The notes under the pieces were generated by a model that did not search any database, was not told where the DNA came from, and saw only the letters and a program-made list of their open reading frames with translations. From an uncultured Ferrovum sp. (lineage in GTDB: Bacteria; Pseudomonadota; Gammaproteobacteria; Burkholderiales; Ferrovaceae), in assembly GCA_903893215.1 (NCBI GenBank), contig CAITLJ010000030.1, positions 1-64,000 on the forward strand: DNA of 64,000 nt, read 5' to 3'. The translations under genes were made by a program, and so were the position numbers. Positions 32,367 through 40,155 of this stretch are shown one piece after another (the stretch's first letter is position 1; every line of letters starts with the position of its first letter).

Positions 32367-33313
32367 CCCAGAAAATCTTTCGCATCCAGGTTGAACTGGC
32401 CAACCCGCGCGGCTTCTGCGCCGGCGTGGATCGGGCCATCGAAATTGTCGAGCGCGCCCTTGAATTGCATGGCGCGCCGATCTACGTCCGGCATGAGGTG
32501 GTGCACAACAAGTATGTGGTCGATGACCTGCGCAACAAAGGCGCTGTGTTCGTCGAGTCTTTGGCCGACGTGCCAACCGGCAACACGGTGATCTTCAGCG
32601 CACATGGCGTGTCTCAAGCCGTGCGGGTGGAGGCTGCCGAACGTGGGCTGCAGGTGTTTGATGCCACCTGCCCGCTGGTCACCAAGGTGCATACCGAGGT
32701 GGTTCGCATGCGCAATCAGGGTCGTGAGATCGTGATGATCGGGCATGCCGGCCACCCCGAGGTGGAAGGCACCATGGGACAGAGCAGGGGCGGCATCTAT
32801 CTGGTCGAGACCGAAGCCGACGTGGCCGCGCTGCAGGTTCAACAGCCGGATACCCTGGCGTTTGTCACCCAGACCACCCTGTCGGTGGACGACGCAAGCC
32901 GTATCGTCGATGCCCTGCGTGCACGCTTCCCGAACATTGCCGGCCCGCGTACCGATGACATCTGCTATGCCACCCAAAACCGCCAGGATGCGGTCAAGGC
33001 GCTGGCGGCACGCAACGACGTGGTGATCGTTGTGGGTTCGCGTACCAGTTCCAACAGCAACCGCCTGCGTGAAGTGGCCGAGCAGATCGGTGCACGTGCC
33101 TACATGCTCGACCGCGCCGACGAGATTGATCCGGCCTGGCTGGAGGGCGCCTCGCGGGTGGGCGTGACGGCTGGGGCATCAGCGCCCGAGGTTCTGGTGC
33201 AGGATGTGGTGGCCCGGCTGCAAACGCTGGGGGCCGGCCTTGCCACCGAGCTCGACGGTACCCTCGAAAACGTGACCTTCCCGTTACCGCGCGCGCTGAT
33301 GTTGCAGTCCTGA
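32363..33313 (+). CDS. ispH: 4-hydroxy-3-methylbut-2-enyl diphosphate reductase
   Basis: A 316-residue iron-sulfur enzyme of the non-mevalonate isoprenoid pathway. The three cluster cysteines are in [12 protein letters not shown] (C19), [12 protein letters not shown] and [11 protein letters not shown]. The start overlaps the lspA stop in ATGA. It is the last gene of this group; the tRNA-Thr gene lies about 80 bp downstream. Confidence 0.97.
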   Translation: MTQKIFRIQVELANPRGFCAGVDRAIEIVERALELHGAPIYVRHEVVHNKYVVDDLRNKGAVFVESLADVPTGNTVIFSAHGVSQAVRVEAAERGLQVFDATCPLVTKVHTEVVRMRNQGREIVMIGHAGHPEVEGTMGQSRGGIYLVETEADVAALQVQQPDTLAFVTQTTLSVDDASRIVDALRARFPNIAGPRTDDICYATQNRQDAVKALAARNDVVIVVGSRTSSNSNRLREVAEQIGARAYMLDRADEIDPAWLEGASRVGVTAGASAPEVLVQDVVARLQTLGAGLATELDGTLENVTFPLPRALMLQS

Positions 33314-33356
33314 GCGCGTTGAAAAAGAGGGACGGTCGATTTGAAACAGCGAATGG

Positions 33357-33386
33357 GTGACGCGGAGCTGCCAGCCGATTTATACT
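33357..33386 (+). promoter_or_regulatory. Probable promoter of the tRNA-Thr gene
   Basis: TATACT lies 10 nt before the tRNA 5' end, with GTGACG 18 nt further upstream as a weak -35. Confidence 0.55.
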
Positions 33387-33396
33387 GTGCGCCGCT

Positions 33397-33471
<75 letters not shown>

Positions 33472-33478
33472 GTAAAAA

Positions 33479-33512
33479 CAAGGGCTTGTCGCAGAAAGGC
33501 GGCAGGCCCTTG
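33479..33512. terminator. Hairpin after tRNA-Thr
   Basis: A 14-bp stem with two G:U pairs and an AGAAAG loop starts 8 nt past the tRNA CCA. On the plus strand it is not followed by a U-tract; on the minus strand TTTTTACTGG follows. It may be a processing or termination structure for the tRNA transcript. Confidence 0.5.
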
Positions 33513-33574
33513 GTGCGTCTGGCACTTGATCAGCACGTACTTGGAAAATCCCAGGTGCAAAAGCGGGATGCGCC

Positions 33575-34408
33575 GTGAATCACACACGCAACAAGGGACC
33601 ATTACTGACGGCACGCGTGTTGCAGCAACTGCTGTTCGCGCGTTCTGCCGGCGCAACCCACCTTGACTGTTCGATGGACCTGGAACGCTCACAAAAATCG
33701 GTTGACCTCACCGATCAGGGCTGGACTTGGCAAGACCACCAGTACCCCTACCCCGACCATCTGAAAGACCGCACGATCTATCACTGGTCCGGTGATGCGT
33801 TCGAAGCGGTCAGCCGTTTTTCCGGTTCACTGATCAAGTTGGTGCCGACGGACTGGGGCACCCCCACCTTCGAGATCGATGGCATCAAGATGTTGGTGTC
33901 CGCGCAGGTGTCGCCCTGGATCGACGCCGAGCGCAAGGTAGCGCTGATCGCACCTGCCGGCAAGGTGGTGCTGGATACCTGCGGCGGCCTGGGTTATTTC
34001 GCGGCATGGTGCCTGGAGGGCGGCGCGCGACAGATCCTGTCGTTCGAAAAAAATCCGGATGTGGTCTGGTTGCGCAGCCTCAACCCCTGGTCGCCGGTGG
34101 CTGAAGGTGCCCTGACGCTGACGCAAGGCGATGTGACACAACATATCGGAGGGCTGGGTGACGGATCGGTCGATGCCGTCCTGCACGACCCACCGCGCTT
34201 TGGGATTGCAGGCGAACTGTATTCGCTGGTGTTCTATAAGGAACTGGCGCGCGTGCTGCGGCGCGGTGGCCGTCTGTTCCACTACACCGGCACACCTAAC
34301 CGTCTGACCAGTGGGCGCGACGTGCCCAACGAGGTTGCCGGCCGTCTGCGCGAGGCCGGCTTCCGGACGACGCTAAGCGGCGACGGCGTACTCGCCACCC
34401 GGCGCTGA
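33575..34408 (+). CDS. Predicted SAM-dependent methyltransferase (COG2521-like)
   Basis: A 277-residue protein starting at GTG. VVLDTCGGLGYFAAWCLEGGARQI is a class-I SAM-binding motif I region and LSFEKNPDVVWLRSLNPWSP the acidic strand 2. AVLHDPPRFGIAGELYSLVFYKELARVLRRGG holds a DPP motif IV like that of base-modifying methyltransferases. The N-terminal 90 residues (SMDLERSQKSVDL; IYHWSGDAFEAVSRF) look like a family-specific substrate domain. The pattern recalls a predicted methyltransferase group best known from archaea. Substrate unknown. It lies 100 bp after a tRNA gene and converges with a transporter gene. Confidence 0.7.
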   Translation: MNHTRNKGPLLTARVLQQLLFARSAGATHLDCSMDLERSQKSVDLTDQGWTWQDHQYPYPDHLKDRTIYHWSGDAFEAVSRFSGSLIKLVPTDWGTPTFEIDGIKMLVSAQVSPWIDAERKVALIAPAGKVVLDTCGGLGYFAAWCLEGGARQILSFEKNPDVVWLRSLNPWSPVAEGALTLTQGDVTQHIGGLGDGSVDAVLHDPPRFGIAGELYSLVFYKELARVLRRGGRLFHYTGTPNRLTSGRDVPNEVAGRLREAGFRTTLSGDGVLATRR

Positions 34409-34414
34409 GCGCGC

Positions 34415-35194
34415 TCAGCCCCAGATCAGCAAACGCGCGCTGATCGCCAGCGAAATGCAGATCACCAGCGGGCGCACGATGCCGGCCCCCCGTTTCATCA
34501 CCGTACCAGCGCCGAGCCGTCCACCGATCATTTGCCCCATCGCCATCACAACGCCAGGCAGCCAGTGGATCTTGCCGCTGAACAGAAACACCGCCAGCGC
34601 CCCAAGGTTGCTGCCCAGGTTCAGCCATTTGGCCTGCGCGGTGGCACCGGTTGCCGGCAATCCGCGCAGGCTGATGCCAGCCAACGCGAGAAATGTGCCG
34701 GTGCCGGGGCCCAGCATGCCGTCGTAAAACCCGATCACCGGCACCGCCATCAGCACAAAAGCTGGCCACGACAAGCGGGCAGGCCCGCCACCCTCGCCGG
34801 CCTGCGGGCGCAATAAAAACCATCCCGCCACGCTGATCAACAGGATCGGAATCAGCCTGCGCAACAGCGCAGCGTCGACGTATTGCACGCAGCGCGCACC
34901 CAGCGCAGCAGCCAATGCACAAGCCATCACGCCAGGCAGCACCGCGTGCAATTTCACCTGACCCCGGTGCAGAAAATACAGGCTGGAAGAGAGTGAACCG
35001 AAACTGCCCTGCAATTTGTTGGTGGCCAGCGCCTGGGTCGGCGGTAACCCGGCGGCCAGCAGGGCCGGCAGGGTGAGCAGGCCGCCACCTCCGGCAATCG
35101 CGTCCACCCAGCCGGCAAACACCGCAACCATGAACAAGGCCACCAGTAGCCAGATCGGCATACCGAGAAGTGCGTGTGCGCTCCAGCCACTCAT
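34415..35194 (-). CDS. TauE/SafE-family membrane transporter
   Basis: A 259-residue membrane protein with about eight hydrophobic segments. FAGWVDAIAGGGGLLTLPALLAAGLPP, with ATNKLQGSFGS, and IGFYDGMLGPGTGTFL are the duplicated TauE/SafE motifs. It is the last gene on the strand of the malonate decarboxylase operon, 20 bp after a small unknown gene. It may be co-transcribed and move an organic acid or sulfur anion. Unlike the window's other TauE-type protein it belongs to the short YfcA-like branch. Confidence 0.88.
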   Translation of the reverse strand: MSGWSAHALLGMPIWLLVALFMVAVFAGWVDAIAGGGGLLTLPALLAAGLPPTQALATNKLQGSFGSLSSSLYFLHRGQVKLHAVLPGVMACALAAALGARCVQYVDAALLRRLIPILLISVAGWFLLRPQAGEGGGPARLSWPAFVLMAVPVIGFYDGMLGPGTGTFLALAGISLRGLPATGATAQAKWLNLGSNLGALAVFLFSGKIHWLPGVVMAMGQMIGGRLGAGTVMKRGAGIVRPLVICISLAISARLLIWG

Positions 35195-35214
35195 CGACCC
35201 GCTACCCCACCCAA

Positions 35215-35556
35215 TCAGTCTTCTCCGATACGATGTTTTTGCACACTCGCTTCAAGCAACTCCCGGCCCAGCGGCAGCACATGATCGACGCCAAGGCCAT
35301 GCGCAGGCTGCGCTGCAATCAGCACATGCAGGCGCGCCAGGCACCAACGCAACGTGTTTTCCTCACGCACGTTCCAACCAAATGTGGCGGTTGGCGTATC
35401 GCCAGGACAGGGGCCATGTGCCGCATGCCAGTTCGCATTCAGCGCTGCAAACTCGGCCTCGGTCAGTCGGCTGTCGCGTGCAAGAACCTGCTGAATCAGG
35501 CGTTCGCAGGCCGGCGCAGTGGCCAGCAGGGCGCGGGCCTTATCAAGATCACGCAT
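35215..35556 (-). CDS. Conserved-looking small protein of unknown function
   Basis: A 113-residue soluble protein that I do not recognise. It is mostly helical by composition (MRDLDKARALLATAPACERL; LTEAEFAALNANWHAAHG), with three cysteines and no signal peptide or membrane segment. The ATG has GAGG 7 nt upstream. It sits 47 bp after mdcH and 20 bp before a TauE-type transporter gene, so it probably belongs to the malonate transcript. No function is proposed. Confidence 0.6.
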   Translation of the reverse strand: MRDLDKARALLATAPACERLIQQVLARDSRLTEAEFAALNANWHAAHGPCPGDTPTATFGWNVREENTLRWCLARLHVLIAAQPAHGLGVDHVLPLGRELLEASVQKHRIGED

Positions 35557-35603
35557 CGCACACCTCACTTGGCGGAACAGTGTTTTCCATTAGACGCCGA
35601 TGG

Positions 35604-36542
35604 CTAGGATCGGACAAGGATTCCGGCGCTTACCTGAAACAGCTGCAGGTCTGCCTGCTGTGCCTCCAGCAGCCGTCCCTGGTCGCTGCCCGGCCCCAGG
35701 TCGAGCACCCGGGTGACGCCGCGCTCCAGCAGCCCCTGCAGCACGTCACTCCACTGGATGGGCTGTGCCAGTTGATCCACCAGGGTGCTGCGCACTGCGT
35801 CTGCGGTGCGCACCGGATCGCCCGTGATACCCGCCAGTACACCGGTCTGCGGTGCCTGTACCGCGCAAGCCGCCAGTGCAGCGCGCCAGGGATGCAATGC
35901 AGGCTGAAGGTAGACGGAATGGGAAGGCACCCGCACGTCGACGGCGCGCGCGTCCCAGCCGCCATCCTGCGTGGCATCCGCCAGAAAGGCTGCGATTTGC
36001 GCTGCTGGCGCCGCCCACACCGCTTCGGCAGGGGTACGCTGGATCGACAGGCACAGGCCATGCCGCTGAAGGGCCGCTTCGCGCCTTTGCCGGGCCGCGG
36101 CTGGAAGACGGGAGCCCAGCAGCACCAGACACGGACTGTCGGCCACGCCACAAGCGGCATCCATCGCCTCGGCACGCGCCGTCATCAAACCCGGTACATC
36201 AGCAAAAGCCAGACTTCCGGCGATCGCCTGGGCAGCCACCTCGCCCGCCGAATACCCGATCACCCAGGCGGGCGTCGGCAACACTGTCCGCACCCGCAGC
36301 CACTGCAGCCCCTGCCACAGCGCCACCGCCAGTTGGGCAACGCGATTGGCGCGCCGGCTGACCGCATCCAGGGTGGACCATTGGTCCTGCCAGTCGCCAC
36401 CGAGCTGTGCGCTGGCTGCCCGCCACAAAACATGGGCCTCCACCGCATCATCGGCGCCTGGCCGCAGAGCGCTGAAATCGAGTTCGGCCTGCGCACCTTG
36501 CCCTGCGCAGATCACGGCCAGGCGCTGCACCGGTCCGCTCAT
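35604..36542 (-). CDS. mdcH: Malonate decarboxylase malonyltransferase subunit
   Basis: A 312-residue malonyl-CoA:ACP transacylase-like enzyme that loads malonate on the decarboxylase acyl-carrier subunit. AVICAGQGAQAELD is the N-terminal FabD-like motif, and WVIGYSAGEVAAQAI holds the nucleophile serine in GYSAG. Later comes VRVPSHSVYLQPA with the catalytic histidine region. The ATG overlaps the preceding stop by 4 nt. Confidence 0.92.
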   Translation of the reverse strand: MSGPVQRLAVICAGQGAQAELDFSALRPGADDAVEAHVLWRAASAQLGGDWQDQWSTLDAVSRRANRVAQLAVALWQGLQWLRVRTVLPTPAWVIGYSAGEVAAQAIAGSLAFADVPGLMTARAEAMDAACGVADSPCLVLLGSRLPAAARQRREAALQRHGLCLSIQRTPAEAVWAAPAAQIAAFLADATQDGGWDARAVDVRVPSHSVYLQPALHPWRAALAACAVQAPQTGVLAGITGDPVRTADAVRSTLVDQLAQPIQWSDVLQGLLERGVTRVLDLGPGSDQGRLLEAQQADLQLFQVSAGILVRS

Positions 36543-38023
36543 CGCATCGCCTGCAGACGGGCCAGAAACGCGGCACAACCGGCCAGGTCGGCGCTGCCCC
36601 CCGGACTCAGCCGGCGCGTCACGAATTCGGCGTGCAGTGCGGCCAGCACCTCCACCCAATCCGGCCGGTTCACGCCGCCCTGATCCAGGCAATCCCGGGC
36701 CGCCTGTTGTGCCCATTGCAGGCCCTCGGCACCACCGCGCCACAGCAGGTTGGTATCTTCCAGCACCGCGATACCGGCCAGGCAAGCGGCTGCCACGCGA
36801 CGGTCGGCGTCAAAGCCCAGCTGTTGTGCCTGCAGATACGCCGGCAACACCACCTGGCGAAGCGCCGGAAAACCCCGGGCTGCCTGCAGCAGGGCGCCAC
36901 CAGCACCTTCACGCCGCCGCATGGATTGCCCATGACTGTTGGCGGGCGGCCGGTGTGCCCGCAAGGGTTCCGCCCAGCGTCGCGCCACTTCCATGCACGG
37001 GTCCACACCAGCGGGTGCCAGCGCCGCGGCCGACACCAACAGACCCAGATTGAAGATGGCACCACGATAGGCGTTCACGCCATCGGTGGCTTCGAGCATG
37101 GCCAGTTCGGCCGCCCGTCCCAGCGCAGCCAGTTCGGCAAATTCGGCTCCGGCACGCGCCGCTCGCGCAAACAAGGCAAACCAGCCTTGCAAGGCATCGA
37201 TGGCACGCAGCAGCAGATGGATGTCCATGTCGTGATGGCTGCCGCGATCCACCGGCGACACCAGCCCGGGTTTTGGCCAGGCCATCGCCTCCTCACGCAG
37301 TGCAGCGCAGGCCCACCGATCGAGCTGATCGGAATCTGGCTGGCCCACTGCAGGATGCCACTGCGCATGCGCCATCCGCACATTCACTGCGTCCTTCAGC
37401 AGCACACGGTCGCCCCTCGCGCTGGCGCCGATCCATTCGCGCCACGCAACGTCACCGCGGCCGGCCAGGCGCAGTTCGCCATCCAGCGCGGGACCACCGG
37501 CAACCACCGAACGCGCGCTGCAGTCCTCGAGCGCGGCGCACAGCGCCAGCAATTGCGACCCCTGCCAATGCTCGGGAATAGTGACCAACAGGTCGATATC
37601 GCTCAGTTCACGAATATATTGACTACAGGATGGGTCCAGCACCTGCCAGGCCAACGAACCATATACCCGCAGCGTCAACGCAAATTGCGCCTGCACGGCC
37701 AACAACTGCCGCAGCGTGTACGTCCAGGTGGCGGGCAAGCGGGCGGACTGCAGCAACATCTCGGCCACACTGAGTGCCGGCCGCCAGCGCAGCACGTCCG
37801 CCTCACTTGCCGTGGCGGCCAGACGCTGCGGCTTGCCACCCTGCGTGGCAGGAAAGCACCGTCCGAGCGCCAGCGTCCGCTGCATGACCTGGGTGACGCT
37901 GCGCCGCGTCACCACGTAAGGCGTGTCAGTGTCCTTCAACCAGACCAGGTCGTGACGCTGGAACAACTGCAGGCGATCAGGCGCCTGGGCGTCAGTTGTC
38001 ATGCGCGTCGCGGTTGCGTTCAC
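36539..38023 (-). CDS. mdcGB: Fused MdcG-MdcB: holo-ACP synthase and triphosphoribosyl-dephospho-CoA synthase
   Basis: A 494-residue fusion. Residues about 15-215 match MdcG, the phosphoribosyl-dephospho-CoA transferase: HDLVWLKDTDTPYV, then YGSLAWQVL and SDIDLLVTIP, a nucleotidyltransferase-like motif. Residues about 230-494 match MdcB/CitG, which makes the prosthetic-group precursor: WPKPGLVSPVDRGSHHDMD and DGVNAYRGAIFNLGLL. These steps are normally separate genes; here the precursor-making and attaching activities share one chain. The GTG start overlaps the preceding stop (GTGA); an ATG seven codons later is an alternative. It serves to attach the 2'-(5''-phosphoribosyl)-3'-dephospho-CoA group to MdcC. 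Confidence 0.9.
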   Translation of the reverse strand: MNATATRMTTDAQAPDRLQLFQRHDLVWLKDTDTPYVVTRRSVTQVMQRTLALGRCFPATQGGKPQRLAATASEADVLRWRPALSVAEMLLQSARLPATWTYTLRQLLAVQAQFALTLRVYGSLAWQVLDPSCSQYIRELSDIDLLVTIPEHWQGSQLLALCAALEDCSARSVVAGGPALDGELRLAGRGDVAWREWIGASARGDRVLLKDAVNVRMAHAQWHPAVGQPDSDQLDRWACAALREEAMAWPKPGLVSPVDRGSHHDMDIHLLLRAIDALQGWFALFARAARAGAEFAELAALGRAAELAMLEATDGVNAYRGAIFNLGLLVSAAALAPAGVDPCMEVARRWAEPLRAHRPPANSHGQSMRRREGAGGALLQAARGFPALRQVVLPAYLQAQQLGFDADRRVAAACLAGIAVLEDTNLLWRGGAEGLQWAQQAARDCLDQGGVNRPDWVEVLAALHAEFVTRRLSPGGSADLAGCAAFLARLQAMR

Positions 38024-39765
38024 ACCACCTGAGCCGCCAGGGCGCAGACCCGCTCGGCGACGGACTGTGCCAGCACACGCCCGCCTCGGGCCGCACCGAG
38101 CGCAGCGCGTTGATCGTCACGATCAAGGTGCTGCAGGGCATCGGCCAGGGCACGTGACCAGTCGTCCTGCTCGGACCACAAGGCGTGAATGCCGCCAAGC
38201 CGGTAAAAATTCTCGGCGCCCGGCGCAAAGATCGCCGAGGTCTGCGCCAGCGCTTCCAGCTGCGCCAGCGGCAACTTGGTCACGCGCGCCATCGCACGCA
38301 GGTCCATCACGCGGACCTGCGCCTCGGGCAAGGCACAGATGCGGTCGCCCAGCATGCCGAACGACAGGAAACCGCCGCTGACCGCCTCATGGCGCACCAG
38401 GGTCAGCAACGGATGACCACTGCGCCGTGCCAGATCCACACACAGGGCGAGGTGGGCCAGCGCGCCGTTCAGGCCGAGCAGCTCCTCGTGGCGCGACAGT
38501 GCCTGGCCCTGGGTGTCGGCCAGCAGGACGATGGCACGGCGCGCCTCCGTTGGCAGCACCTCGTCCTGCCGGATCACGTTCAGGATTGCCTCGGCCATGG
38601 CCAGCGCCAGGGTGAGGCCGATCGGCGCGCGATCCCGTGTACCGACCACGGCCAGCGGGCCAGCGGGCCCCTGCGCCGTGCCCGCCAGAAAGTGTCCGTT
38701 CACCCTCAGCTGATGGGAACCGGCGCCGAACAGGCGATCTGCAAAGGCCTGATCTTCGGTGTCGAGGAGCTGGTCCGCCTGCAAGGCCCGTCGTGCGACC
38801 TGCGCGGTGTCCGGCGCGGCAGTGGCGTGGCTAACGGCAGCCAGCGCCTGCTCAAACGTGGTGGCATCAGCCAGCGCTGCCTGTGCTGCACTCAGCGCGC
38901 TGAGCTGAGTGATCACCGCGTCACCATCCCGCACACCGGCAAAACGGGCACTGCGCGCCAGCAACGCCTGCTGGCGCAACTGCAAGCCGACCTGCCCCAG
39001 GGCGGCCAGACCGTCCGCGGCTGGCGCGAGCGGCAGCGCAGCCAGGGTGTTGATCGCAGCCTGCCGAAAGGCGGCAATGTCATCCTCCACCAGCACATCG
39101 GCTTCACCCAGCGCGCGCCGCGTCTTACCCCCGGTGATGCGCCACACCAGCGCACGATCGCGGCTGTTGAATTCTTCCTTGCCCTTCACCGTCTCGATCA
39201 CTTCAGGACCAGAAAGACTGAGCCGCGCTTCCTCGCTCATCAGCACCCGATGCGCCAGACGGCTGGCAATCCCCATCCCGCCAAAAGCACCACAGCTGCC
39301 ACCCAGCAACACCAGCAGCGGAATTCCGGCGGCACGGACCGCCAGCATGGCGCGCGCCACTTCAGAAATAGCCAGGATTCCGGCATTGGCTTCATGCAGG
39401 CGCACACCGCCAGAGTCGAGCAGGAGCAGCACCGCAGCCGGCTTGCTCACCAGTGCGCCCTGCAGCAATCCGACCAGCTTGGCGCCGTGCACCTCCCCCA
39501 CCGAGCCTCCGTTGAAGCGGCCTTCCTGCGCCGCCAACAGCACGCGCGCACCCGCCAGGGTGGCGCGCCCCACCACCACACCGTCGTCGAAGGCGCGCGA
39601 CAAACCAAGCGTAGCCAGATGCGGACTGGCCAGCCGTTCGGCCGGCGGACAAAACTCCTGCAGGCTGCCGGCATCAGCCAGGCCCAGCACACGCTCGCGT
39701 GCCGACGCTTCAAGAAAGCTGCGCCGCATCACCTTCGGCAGCACGGGATGGCTCAGCGCGGTCAT
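38020..39765 (-). CDS. mdcDE: Fused malonate decarboxylase beta and gamma subunits (MdcD-MdcE)
   Basis: A 581-residue fusion of two carboxyltransferase-like subunits. Residues 1 to about 290 are MdcD: SFLEASARERVLGLADAGS, EGRFNGGSVGEVHGAK and LLLLDSGGVRLHEANAG. Residues about 325-581 are MdcE: GTAQGPAGPLAVVGT, VLLADTQGQALSRHEELLG and AVSGGFLSFGMLGDRI. Together they decarboxylate malonyl-S-ACP to acetyl-S-ACP. The linker region is Ala-rich. The ATG overlaps the mdcC stop. Confidence 0.92.
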   Translation of the reverse strand: MTALSHPVLPKVMRRSFLEASARERVLGLADAGSLQEFCPPAERLASPHLATLGLSRAFDDGVVVGRATLAGARVLLAAQEGRFNGGSVGEVHGAKLVGLLQGALVSKPAAVLLLLDSGGVRLHEANAGILAISEVARAMLAVRAAGIPLLVLLGGSCGAFGGMGIASRLAHRVLMSEEARLSLSGPEVIETVKGKEEFNSRDRALVWRITGGKTRRALGEADVLVEDDIAAFRQAAINTLAALPLAPAADGLAALGQVGLQLRQQALLARSARFAGVRDGDAVITQLSALSAAQAALADATTFEQALAAVSHATAAPDTAQVARRALQADQLLDTEDQAFADRLFGAGSHQLRVNGHFLAGTAQGPAGPLAVVGTRDRAPIGLTLALAMAEAILNVIRQDEVLPTEARRAIVLLADTQGQALSRHEELLGLNGALAHLALCVDLARRSGHPLLTLVRHEAVSGGFLSFGMLGDRICALPEAQVRVMDLRAMARVTKLPLAQLEALAQTSAIFAPGAENFYRLGGIHALWSEQDDWSRALADALQHLDRDDQRAALGAARGGRVLAQSVAERVCALAAQVV

Positions 39766-40097
39766 GCGCGACTCCCTGCACGCAACCAGCTTTCATGGGC
39801 CTGGGCCAGACGCAATGCCACCACCGCTGGTGTCGAGCCGACATCATTCATGGTGAAGGTCAGTCCGCCACTGGCATGACTGCCAGCAAACTGAGTCAGT
39901 ACGGCGTCCCACGTCTCGCGGAAACCATCGGCCGTCGTCTCGACCATGAAACGCACGTCGGCACCGGAATGGGCTTCTACCAGGATTTCGAGGTTGCCAG
40001 AGGCCACCACACCGCACAGCACATCCGTCGTATTGCCGGGCGCCGGTGCTGCCAGAGTGACCGCCTGGCTGGGCAGGCTCAGTTCAAAGTATTCCAT
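39762..40097 (-). CDS. mdcC: Malonate decarboxylase acyl-carrier protein (delta subunit)
   Basis: A 111-residue carrier protein. GVVASGNLEILVE contains the serine (S33) expected to carry the dephospho-CoA-derived prosthetic group. The MEYF start has AAGGAA upstream; an in-frame extension of 33 codons has no support. It lies 58 bp after mdcA and overlaps mdcDE by 4 nt. Confidence 0.93.
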   Translation of the reverse strand: MEYFELSLPSQAVTLAAPAPGNTTDVLCGVVASGNLEILVEAHSGADVRFMVETTADGFRETWDAVLTQFAGSHASGGLTFTMNDVGSTPAVVALRLAQAHESWLRAGSRA

Positions 40098-40155
40098 TGC
40101 GTGTTCCTTGTGCCATGTACGCGACGCCATGCGCTGTGTGCGAGGTGCAGCAGGC

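Noticed and set aside
38800-38900. Frameshift suspicion at the MdcD-MdcE junction
   Set aside because: The frame is open throughout with consistent codon use and a plausible linker, so it is reported as a fusion.
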